A stretch of DNA of 64,000 nt from Sphingomonas sp. Y38-1Y. Its GTDB lineage: Bacteria; Pseudomonadota; Alphaproteobacteria; Sphingomonadales; Sphingomonadaceae. A model generated the notes under the pieces. That model was given only the letters and a program-made list of their open reading frames with translations, was not told the DNA's origin and did not search any database. Shown piece after piece: positions 1 through 7,028 of the stretch (the first letter of the stretch is position 1; each line of letters starts with the position of its first letter). The stretch lies in NCBI RefSeq assembly GCF_032391395.1, contig NZ_CP135916.1:1364001-1428000 (forward strand), in the 5' to 3' direction. A program made the translations under genes and the position numbers.

Positions 1-1056
1 CCGTCGCTCGAACGCCGGATCGGTCTCGCCGCGCACGACTTCGCGATGGCGCTCGGCGCGCGCGAAGTGCTGCTGACGCGCGCGCGGCGAGATGCGTCGG
101 CGCCGACGATCCCGTCGCGCTTCTGGCTGAGGCTGGAGGCGCTGGCCGAAGGGTTGGAGTCCGAGCCGGGATTGAACGGCTGGGTTCGCGCGCTGGATAC
201 CGCCGCGCATCGTCCGGCGGCGCGACCGGCGCCGTGCCCGCCGCTCGCGGACCGGCCGGATGCGATCAGCGTGACCGAGGTCGACCGGCTGAAGGCCGAT
301 CCGTACGCCTTCTACGCGCGGCGGATGCTGCGGCTGTCGCCGCTCGATCCCGTCGACGCCGATCCGAGCGCGGCGTGGCGCGGGACCGCGGTGCATTCGA
401 TCCTGGAGGCATGGTCGCGCCGCGACGGCCACGATCCGGTGCGGCTGGTCGAGCGCGCGCACGCGATGCTTGCCGACACGCGAACGCACCCGATCGTCCG
501 CGCGCTGTGGCGCCCACGCCTGATCGCCGCGGTCGAATGGATCGCCGCCGAGCTGACCCGCCAGATGGGTGAGGGCCGACGCGTGCTGGGCGTCGAGGAA
601 TCGGGCGCGATCGCGATCGAACGCGTGACGCTGACGGGCAAGTACGACCGCATCGACCGGATGCCCGACGGCAGCCTGGGCATCGTCGACTACAAGACCG
701 GCAAGCCGCCGAGTCCCGCGGCGGTGGCGGCGGGGTTCAGCCTACAGCTCGGGCTCATCGGCCTGATCGCCGAGCGCGGCGGGTTCGACCGGATTACGGG
801 CGAGGCGATGAGCTTCGAATATTGGTCGCTGGCGAAACGCGGCGATGCGCTCGGCTATACGCAGAGCCCGGTCGGCGGGCGAAGCGGCATCGCGCCGGAG
901 GATTTCGTCGGCATGGCGCACGACCATTTCGTCGCCGCGGTGCGCGAGTGGCTGACGGGGGAGGCGCCGTTCACGGCCAAGCTGGTGCCAGAGATGGCGC
1001 CCTATGCCGAGTATGACCAGCTGATGCGGCGGGACGAGTGGTATGGGCGTGATTGA
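1..1056 (+). CDS. addB: AddB, C-terminal part (double-strand break repair nuclease subunit); 5' end outside the window
   Basis: The reading frame is open from base 1, so this is the last 351 residues of a longer protein. It carries a RecB-type PD-(D/E)XK nuclease domain: the GTAVHSILE helix (about bases 388-414), then the core strand with GIVDYKTGK (about 679-705), where D and K are the catalytic residues. In AddAB this second nuclease cuts the strand opposite to the one cut by AddA while double-strand ends are resected for RecA loading. The helicase-like N-terminal part is not in the window. addA follows on the same strand after a 123-base gap filled by a palindromic repeat pair. The neighbour makes AddB far more likely than another RecB-like nuclease. 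Confidence 0.9.
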   Translation, partial: PSLERRIGLAAHDFAMALGAREVLLTRARRDASAPTIPSRFWLRLEALAEGLESEPGLNGWVRALDTAAHRPAARPAPCPPLADRPDAISVTEVDRLKADPYAFYARRMLRLSPLDPVDADPSAAWRGTAVHSILEAWSRRDGHDPVRLVERAHAMLADTRTHPIVRALWRPRLIAAVEWIAAELTRQMGEGRRVLGVEESGAIAIERVTLTGKYDRIDRMPDGSLGIVDYKTGKPPSPAAVAAGFSLQLGLIGLIAERGGFDRITGEAMSFEYWSLAKRGDALGYTQSPVGGRSGIAPEDFVGMAHDHFVAAVREWLTGEAPFTAKLVPEMAPYAEYDQLMRRDEWYGRD

Positions 1057-1085
1057 TCCCCGTTCCTACCGATCAAAACGCGTCG

Positions 1086-1172
1086 TACCCCGGCGAAGGC
1101 CGGGGTCCAGTGACGCGAAGCTGCTGGTTGCCATCCACGTGCTCCAACTGGACCCCGGCCTTTGCCGGGGTA
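1086..1172. repeat. Paired palindromic repeat (type A) between addB and addA
   Basis: Two inverted copies of a short palindrome with core CCCCGGCGAAGGCCGGGG lie at 1086-1110 and 1148-1172, each carrying a CCAG/CTGG extension on its inner side. Each copy can form its own hairpin and the two can pair with each other. The same unit recurs near 5004, 56453 and 63222. Confidence 0.8.
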
Positions 1173-1179
1173 AAGCACC

Positions 1180-4100
1180 ATGAGCCGCCCACTCCATTCT
1201 CTCCGCGGTGCGCAGCGGGACGCGAGTCATCCGGAACGCCATGTCTGGCTCGCCGCGTCGGCTGGGACCGGCAAGACGCAGGTGCTGGCCGCACGGGTGT
1301 TCCGGTTGCTGCTGGCGGGGAGCCGACCCGAGGCGATCCTGTGCCTGACCTTTACCAAGGCGGGCGCGGCGGAGATGGCCGAGCGGATCGCGGGCACGCT
1401 CGCGCGCTGGGTGCGGCTCGACAGCAACGATCTGTTCCACGAGCTGCGCGGACTGGGCGAGCCCGCCACCCCCGACCAGGTCGAGCGCGCGCGGACGCTG
1501 TTCGCGCGCGTGCTCGACGCGCCTGGTGGCCTTCGCATCCAGACCATCCACGGTTTCTGCCAGAGCCTGCTCGCCGCCTTTCCGGCGGAAGCGGGGCTGG
1601 TGCCGGGCTTCCGTCCGCTCGAACCGCGCGAGCAGGCGGTGCTCCGCCGCGACGCGCTCGCCCGGCTGCTGGAGGACGAAGCGCGGGAGGGGCGGGTGCG
1701 CGTCGAGGAAGCGATCGGCGCGCTCGCGCTCCGCCTCGGCGAGGCGCGGGTGGAGGCGTTCCTCCATGCCTGTGCTGCCAAGCCCGATGCGATGGACGCG
1801 CTGCCGATCGGTGACGGGATCGCGCCGTGGCTGCGCCGCCAGCTCGGCCTGCCGGCGGGCGACGTCGATGCCGAGATCGAGGCGTCATGCGGCGACGATC
1901 GCTTCGACCTCGAAAGCCTGCGCGCGCTGTCGGCGCTGCAATCGGGCTGGGGGACGAAGCGCGGGCTCGAGCGCGCGGACGTCATCGCCGCCTGGCTTGC
2001 CGCCGAACCGGCGGTGCGCGCGGCGACGTTGGGCGACCTCCACCTCGTCTGGGCGACAGGCAAGGGCGATCCACGCGGCGGCAAGGGACAGGTGCCGCCC
2101 GGCGACGACTATGCGCCGCTCGCCGAGCGGCTGCACGGCCGCTGCGCCGAGCTGCTGCAGCTCAAGGTGCGTGCGGGCTATGCCGATGCGCTCGCCTCCG
2201 CGCTCGATGCGGGCCGCGCCTATGCCCAAGCTTATCGAAGCGCCAAGCGGCTGGCGGGGGCGGTCGATTTCGACGACCTGATCGCCGCGACCGTGCGCCT
2301 CCTGGAAACGCCGGGGATGGGCGAGTGGGTGCGCTACAAGCTCGACCTCGCGACCGAGCACGTCCTGATCGACGAGGCGCAGGACACCAACCTGGCGCAA
2401 TGGCGGATCGTCCAGGCGATCGCCGACGAGTTCTTCGCGGGCGAGGGGACACGGGGCACGCGGGTGCGGACGCTGTTCACCGTCGGCGACGACAAGCAGG
2501 CGATCTTCGGGTTCCAGGGCACCGACCCGATCTTCTTCAACGCCGCGCGACTGCATTTCGATCGGCTGGGCGCCGGGCCGCCGATCGAGGCGGAGGCGCG
2601 CCGTCCGCTCGACACGGTCGCGCTGACCGAAAGCTTTCGGTCCACGGCGACGGTGCTGCGCTTCGTCGATGCCGCGCTCGACGCGCTGCCCGAGCCCGGC
2701 ATGGGATCGGGCGATCGCCAGCCCCATGCCAGCCGCGTGCCGGGACCGGGCCGGGTCACGCTGATGCCGCCGGTGATCGCGGGCGGCAGCGACGCGGACG
2801 AGGAGAGCTGGATCGACGACCAGGTCCGCGAACTCGCCCGCCGCATCGCGCGGCAGGTGCGCGACTGGCTGAAGGATGGGCATCGGCTCGCGTCGAAGGG
2901 CCGGGTGCTCCGGCCCGAGGACGTGATGATCCTGGTCAAGCGGCGCGGCGATCTCGCTTCGCTGATCGTCGCGCGCCTCTATGCCGAGGGGGTGCCGGTG
3001 GCGGGCGTCGATCGGTTGCGGCTGAACGCGCCGCTCGCGGTGCAGGACCTGCTCGTGGCGATCCGCTTCGTGCTCCAGCCGGGGGACGACCTCAGCCTTG
3101 CCAGCCTGCTCGTCTCGCCGCTGATCGGCTGGAGCCAGGACGAGCTGATGGCGGCGGCGATGAAGCGGCAAGGGGGGCTGTGGCGCCACCTGCGCGCGAC
3201 GCAGCCGGCCGAGCGGCTGGCACCGCTCCAGCACCTGCTCGCACGCGCCGACTTCACCACGCCCTATCGCTTCCTGGAGGACATCCTCTCGGGCGAGATC
3301 GAGGGGCGCCGCCGCCTGATCGAGCGACTGGGCGAGGAAGCGCGCGATCCGATCGAGGAGCTGTTGTCGGCCGCGCTCGCCTTCGAGCGGAACGCGACGC
3401 CGTCGCTCCAGCGCTTCCTCGACTGGTTCGACCGCGGCGAGGTCGAGATCGTGCGCGACAGCTCGCGGCCGCAGGCGGCGGTGCGGGTGATGACCGCGCA
3501 TGGTGCCAAGGGGCTGCAGGCGCCGCTCGTGATCCTGGCCGACGCGACCGCCGACCCGACGCAGAACCGGCGCGAACTGATCGAGTGGCAGCCCGACCTC
3601 GACCTGCCGCCGCTCCCCGTCTTCCGCCCCCGCGCCGCCGAGCGCGGCGGGCCGCTCGACGCGGTGGTGGAGGCGAGCGACCGGCGCGAGCTGGAGGAGC
3701 ATTGGCGGCTCTTCTACGTCGCGGCGACGCGGGCGGAGGAGCAACTGGTGATCGCCGGCAGCCTGTCCGAGCGGGCGAAGGGCGAGGCGCCGGCGCTCAG
3801 CTGGTACCGCGCGGCGTCGCTGGCGATGGATGCGCTGGGCGTGCCGGCCGGCGAGATGCGCGTGCTGGACGATGCCGAGCCGGCGGCGGCGATGGTGGCG
3901 GAGACGGGCGGGTCGGGATCGGCCGCGATGCCGCTCCCGGCCTGGGCACGGCAACCGGCGCCCGAGGAGGCACGCCCGCCGCGACCGCTCGCGCCGTCGT
4001 CGCTGGGCGATGATGCCGTTGCCGATCCGCCCCCCGCCGGCCCGGCGATGCAGGCCGCGGCCGAGCGCGGGCGGCTGCTCCACGGCCTGTTCGAGCGGCT

Positions 4101-4569
4101 GCCGGCACTCCCGCCCGGGCACCGCGCGGCGGCCGGCGAGGCGTGGCTGGCGGGCAATCCGCTGGGCGACGGGCTGGCGGCGCAGGCGCTGTCGATCATC
4201 GAGCATCCCGATTTCGCCGAGCTGTTCGGCGCGGATGCGCTGGCCGAGGCGCCGATCGCGGCGACGGTGGAGGGGCGGGTGATCGCGGGCACCGTCGACC
4301 GGCTGCTGGTCGAGCCCGATCGCGTTCGGCTGGTCGACTTCAAGACCGGCCGGCGGGCGCCGGCCGCGCTGGACGAGGTGCCGGTGCATCATGCGCGGCA
4401 GATGGCGGCCTATGCCGCGGCGCTCGGCGTCATCTTTCCGGGGCGGAGGATCGAGGCGGCCTTGCTCTACACCGCCGGCCCGCGGCTGATCGTGCTGCCG
4501 GCCGAGACGCTGGCGGCGCTGAAGCCCGGCTTGCCGGCCGCGGAGCAAAGCTTGGCTTCGCGCGCTTGA
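1180..4569 (+). CDS. addA: AddA, helicase-nuclease subunit of the AddAB double-strand break repair complex
   Basis: UvrD/Rep-like helicase fused to a RecB-type nuclease, 1129 residues, a usual size for alphaproteobacterial AddA. Visible motifs in order: Walker A SAGTGKT (residues 27-33); motif II DEAQD (about 398); motif III GDDKQAIFGFQG (about 436); late helicase motif MTAHGAKGLQAP (about 770); and the C-terminal nuclease motif, GTVDRLL followed by VDFKTGRR (about 1037-1056), with catalytic D and K. It unwinds and degrades broken ends with AddB to prepare 3' tails for RecA. The ATG at 1180 is chosen because the Walker A motif then falls at its normal distance from the N-terminus. A frame opening further upstream runs through the intergenic repeat and was not used. 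Confidence 0.96.
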   Translation: MSRPLHSLRGAQRDASHPERHVWLAASAGTGKTQVLAARVFRLLLAGSRPEAILCLTFTKAGAAEMAERIAGTLARWVRLDSNDLFHELRGLGEPATPDQVERARTLFARVLDAPGGLRIQTIHGFCQSLLAAFPAEAGLVPGFRPLEPREQAVLRRDALARLLEDEAREGRVRVEEAIGALALRLGEARVEAFLHACAAKPDAMDALPIGDGIAPWLRRQLGLPAGDVDAEIEASCGDDRFDLESLRALSALQSGWGTKRGLERADVIAAWLAAEPAVRAATLGDLHLVWATGKGDPRGGKGQVPPGDDYAPLAERLHGRCAELLQLKVRAGYADALASALDAGRAYAQAYRSAKRLAGAVDFDDLIAATVRLLETPGMGEWVRYKLDLATEHVLIDEAQDTNLAQWRIVQAIADEFFAGEGTRGTRVRTLFTVGDDKQAIFGFQGTDPIFFNAARLHFDRLGAGPPIEAEARRPLDTVALTESFRSTATVLRFVDAALDALPEPGMGSGDRQPHASRVPGPGRVTLMPPVIAGGSDADEESWIDDQVRELARRIARQVRDWLKDGHRLASKGRVLRPEDVMILVKRRGDLASLIVARLYAEGVPVAGVDRLRLNAPLAVQDLLVAIRFVLQPGDDLSLASLLVSPLIGWSQDELMAAAMKRQGGLWRHLRATQPAERLAPLQHLLARADFTTPYRFLEDILSGEIEGRRRLIERLGEEARDPIEELLSAALAFERNATPSLQRFLDWFDRGEVEIVRDSSRPQAAVRVMTAHGAKGLQAPLVILADATADPTQNRRELIEWQPDLDLPPLPVFRPRAAERGGPLDAVVEASDRRELEEHWRLFYVAATRAEEQLVIAGSLSERAKGEAPALSWYRAASLAMDALGVPAGEMRVLDDAEPAAAMVAETGGSGSAAMPLPAWARQPAPEEARPPRPLAPSSLGDDAVADPPPAGPAMQAAAERGRLLHGLFERLPALPPGHRAAAGEAWLAGNPLGDGLAAQALSIIEHPDFAELFGADALAEAPIAATVEGRVIAGTVDRLLVEPDRVRLVDFKTGRRAPAALDEVPVHHARQMAAYAAALGVIFPGRRIEAALLYTAGPRLIVLPAETLAALKPGLPAAEQSLASRA

Positions 4570-4620
4570 GCGGGGATGCCCGGCCTCATACGTTAAGCGC
4601 CAACGAAGGAGTTTAGACCC

Positions 4621-4941
4621 ATGCCCACCAAGGCCATCACCGACCAGAGCTTCACCACCGACGTGCTCGACGCCGACAAGCCCGTGCTCGTCGACTTCTG
4701 GGCCGAGTGGTGCGGGCCGTGCAAGATGATCGGCCCGAGCCTCGAGGAACTGTCGGAGGAGCTGGGCGAGCAGGTGACGATCACCAAGCTCAACATCGAC
4801 GAGAATCCCGACGCGCCGGGCAAGTACGGCGTGCGCGGCATCCCGACGATGATCCTGTTCAAGAACGGCGAGGTTGCCGCGACCAAGGTCGGCGCCGAGC
4901 CCAAGGGCCGGCTGAAGGCCTGGCTTGAGAGCGAGCTCTGA
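4621..4941 (+). CDS. trxA: Thioredoxin
   Basis: A complete 106-residue thioredoxin with active site WCGPCK (Cys31 and Cys34) and the cis-proline region RGIPTMILF near residue 75. It is a cytoplasmic dithiol reductant for enzymes such as ribonucleotide reductase and PAPS reductase. The start is fixed by GAAGGAG just upstream (about 4605-4611). addA ends 51 bases before it, so transcription may continue from addA. A weak promoter-like pair overlaps the addA stop codon but is not convincing. A strong intrinsic terminator follows at 4966. Confidence 0.98.
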   Translation: MPTKAITDQSFTTDVLDADKPVLVDFWAEWCGPCKMIGPSLEELSEELGEQVTITKLNIDENPDAPGKYGVRGIPTMILFKNGEVAATKVGAEPKGRLKAWLESEL

Positions 4942-4965
4942 TCGTCTTTCATCGCTGATTGCGGA

Positions 4966-5003
4966 GGGGCCGGCACCTTAGGTGTCCGGCCCCTTCTTCT
5001 TGT
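4966..5003 (+). terminator. Intrinsic terminator after trxA
   Basis: A GC-rich stem starting GGGGCCGG pairs with CCGGCCCC across a short loop (4966-4993, one bulged base) and is followed by a T-rich tract CTTCTTCTTGTT. It lies 25 bases past the trxA stop codon. Confidence 0.85.
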
Positions 5004-5103
5004 TACCCGGCGAAGGCCGGGGTCGAGTTCGGAAGGCTGATGGTAGGCGCAGCGCCCGTCACACAAGCCTTCCCAACTGGGCGCCGGCCTTCGCCGGGGA
5101 ACA
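5004..5103. repeat. Paired palindromic repeat (type A, diverged)
   Basis: The left copy at about 5004-5027 (ACCCGGCGAAGGCCGGGGT) and the inverted right copy at about 5076-5103 (GCCGGCCTTCGCCGGGG) match the repeat pair between addB and addA, with substitutions. About 50 unrelated bases lie between the copies. Confidence 0.7.
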
Positions 5104-5138
5104 AGTAAGATGGCGCACACCGCGCGCTCGTAACGCCA

Positions 5139-5165
5139 CTGTCACAACCGTCACGCCATCGTCAT
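5139..5165. promoter_or_regulatory. Possible PHO-box-like direct repeats upstream of the lipoprotein gene
   Basis: CCGTCAC (5148-5154) and TCGTCAT (5159-5165) are 11 bases apart, the spacing of PhoB half-sites (consensus CTGTCAT), each matching 5 of 7 positions. A further CTGTCAC lies at 5139-5145 but is out of phase. The rest of the stretch from 5104 to 5318 shows nothing else that can be supported. Confidence 0.2.
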
Positions 5166-5318
5166 ATCTTCGCAACCGAACCGTCTTCGAAACCGCATCC
5201 GCGCGTCACGCATGCCGCCTAGCGCGGCGGCGAGGTCGACGGGGGGAAATCCGAGTCGATCGAGGGGCCGACAGCGCCTCAGCCTCGTGAACCCGGAACC
5301 GCCGGAACGGAGATCTTC

Positions 5319-6917
5319 ATGGCCGACTTCAAACGCCTTAGCCTTATCCTGCTGACGAGCTGCGCGGGCGCGACGCTCGCGGCGTGCGACGGCGCCTCGA
5401 GCGTCGCCTCGCCGGGCGAAGGCACCATCATCGTCCCGTCGCCCACGCCCTCGCCGGCGCCGACCCCCACGCCGACCCCGACCTCGACCGCGGGCACCCC
5501 GGCTGCTGACTGTCCGACCGGCACGACCAATGTCGGCACCGTCGGCAATTTCCGCAGCTGCCGCATCCCCGCGCTCGTCTCGGGCTCGCTGACGCTGCCG
5601 CGCCGCGCTGGCACCGCCTATGAGATCAACGGCCGCGTCGACGTGGGCGTGGATCGCGGCGGCGCCGGCACCGGCGGTTCGCAGGCGAACCTGACGATCG
5701 AGCCGGGCGTGCTGATCTATGCCAACACGACCAACGCCGACAACGACTTCCTGGTCGTCAACCGCGGCTCTACGATCACCGCCGACGGCCTGGCCAACGC
5801 GCCGATCATCTTTACCGCGCAGCAGAACCTGACCGGCAACGTCACCGACGAATCGCAGGGCCTGTGGGGCGGCATCATCCTGGCCGGTCGCGCGCCCGTC
5901 TCGAACTGCAACCTGTCGGGCGTCACCGGCGGCTCGGCGACCTGCGAGAACGTGGTCGAGGGTACCGGCAACGCGCTCTACGGCGGCGCCACCGCGGGCG
6001 ACAATTCGGGCATCATGCGCTATGTCCAGATCCGCTATTCGGGCACGGTCATCACCCCGAACAACGAGCTTCAGGGCCTGACCACCGGCGGCGTCGGCTC
6101 GGGCACGCGCCTCGAGTACATCCAGATCCACAACAGCTCGGACGACGGCATCGAGATCTTCGGCGGCACGCACAATGCACGCTACTTCGTGGTGACCGGC
6201 GCCGATGACGACAGCATCGACACGGATGTGGGTTGGAAGGGCTTCATCCAGTTCGCGCTGGCGATCCAGAAGCCGAACAACACGCAGACCGACAACTACA
6301 TGATGGAAATCGATTCGAACGGTGCCGAGGACGCGCTGCCGCGTCAGAACGGCCGGATCTCGAACTTCACCTTCATCCACACCTCTACCGCGACGAATGC
6401 CGGCATCCGCATCCGCGGCGGCGCCGACTTCACCTTCGTCAACGGCATCATGACCACGCCCCAGGCGTGCATCAACACCGTCGCCGGCACGACCGAGAAT
6501 GGTGGCAAGTCGACGATCCGCGGCGCCAACTCGGCGATCGACGAAGCCGGCGCGCCGGTCTTCAACTCGGTCTATTTCGCGTGCGGCTCGCTGTCGGCCG
6601 AATCGACGCAGAGCGGCGTGACCGTGACCAATGCCGAGCAGGCGGCGCTGTTCACCGCGGGTACCAACAACGTGACCAACGGCACCGCGGCCAACGCCTA
6701 TACCTCGACCTATCTGCCGGGCACGGGCGCGGCGGCGGTGACGCCGTTCAACGCCTCGACGCTCAACCCGGCGGGTTCGGCGTTCTTCGTCCAGACCTCG
6801 TACATCGGCGCGATCAACGGTTCGGCCGACACCTGGTACCAGGGTTGGACCTGCAACTCGAACCGCGGAAACTTCGGTTCGACCAGCGGTGCCTGCACCG
6901 CCGTTCCGACGACCTGA
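5319..6917 (+). CDS. Outer-membrane lipoprotein with beta-helix-like body, partner of a TonB-dependent receptor
   Basis: 532 residues. The N-terminus is a lipoprotein signal with lipobox LAAC, so Cys23 should be lipidated. It is followed by a Pro/Thr linker (about residues 42-65) and a long Gly/Asn/Thr/Ser-rich body. The body holds short strand-turn units such as RYVQIRYSG, RLEYIQIHNSSDDGIEIFGG and RYFVVTGADDDSIDTD, the pattern of right-handed parallel beta-helix proteins. Several Cys residues near the end may form disulphides. It sits directly before a TonB-dependent receptor on the same strand. Comparable lipoprotein-receptor pairs occur in sphingomonads and caulobacters without an assigned ligand. 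A role as surface binding partner or as cargo of the receptor is inference. GGAG stands at 5310-5313 before the chosen ATG. Confidence 0.75.
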   Translation: MADFKRLSLILLTSCAGATLAACDGASSVASPGEGTIIVPSPTPSPAPTPTPTPTSTAGTPAADCPTGTTNVGTVGNFRSCRIPALVSGSLTLPRRAGTAYEINGRVDVGVDRGGAGTGGSQANLTIEPGVLIYANTTNADNDFLVVNRGSTITADGLANAPIIFTAQQNLTGNVTDESQGLWGGIILAGRAPVSNCNLSGVTGGSATCENVVEGTGNALYGGATAGDNSGIMRYVQIRYSGTVITPNNELQGLTTGGVGSGTRLEYIQIHNSSDDGIEIFGGTHNARYFVVTGADDDSIDTDVGWKGFIQFALAIQKPNNTQTDNYMMEIDSNGAEDALPRQNGRISNFTFIHTSTATNAGIRIRGGADFTFVNGIMTTPQACINTVAGTTENGGKSTIRGANSAIDEAGAPVFNSVYFACGSLSAESTQSGVTVTNAEQAALFTAGTNNVTNGTAANAYTSTYLPGTGAAAVTPFNASTLNPAGSAFFVQTSYIGAINGSADTWYQGWTCNSNRGNFGSTSGACTAVPTT

Positions 6918-6939
6918 TCGACGAAAAGCACCGAACAAC

Positions 6940-6971
6940 GGGGGTGGCGGTGAAAAGGGGCCGCCATCCCC
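6940..6971 (+). other. Strong hairpin between lipoprotein gene and receptor gene
   Basis: GGGGGTGGCGG (6940-6950) pairs with CCGCCATCCCC (6961-6971) over a 10-base loop, allowing one G-U pair. No T-run follows, so it is not a standard intrinsic terminator. It may be an mRNA stabiliser for the upstream cistron or may reduce read-through into the receptor gene. Confidence 0.5.
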
Positions 6972-7028
6972 GTCGTGCCCAGTCGTCCTGCGCTTTCCGC
7001 GCGGCGATGCCCTGACGGAACCGAGAAC

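Noticed and set aside
1885..4548. 887-codon minus-strand frame inside addA
   Set aside because: It is an antisense shadow of addA, rich in Arg/Gln/His and with no motif.
4566..4594. Promoter-like TTGAGC and TACGTT, 17 bases apart, before trxA
   Set aside because: The -10 element matches only 3 of 6 positions and the -35 overlaps the addA stop codon; too weak to call.
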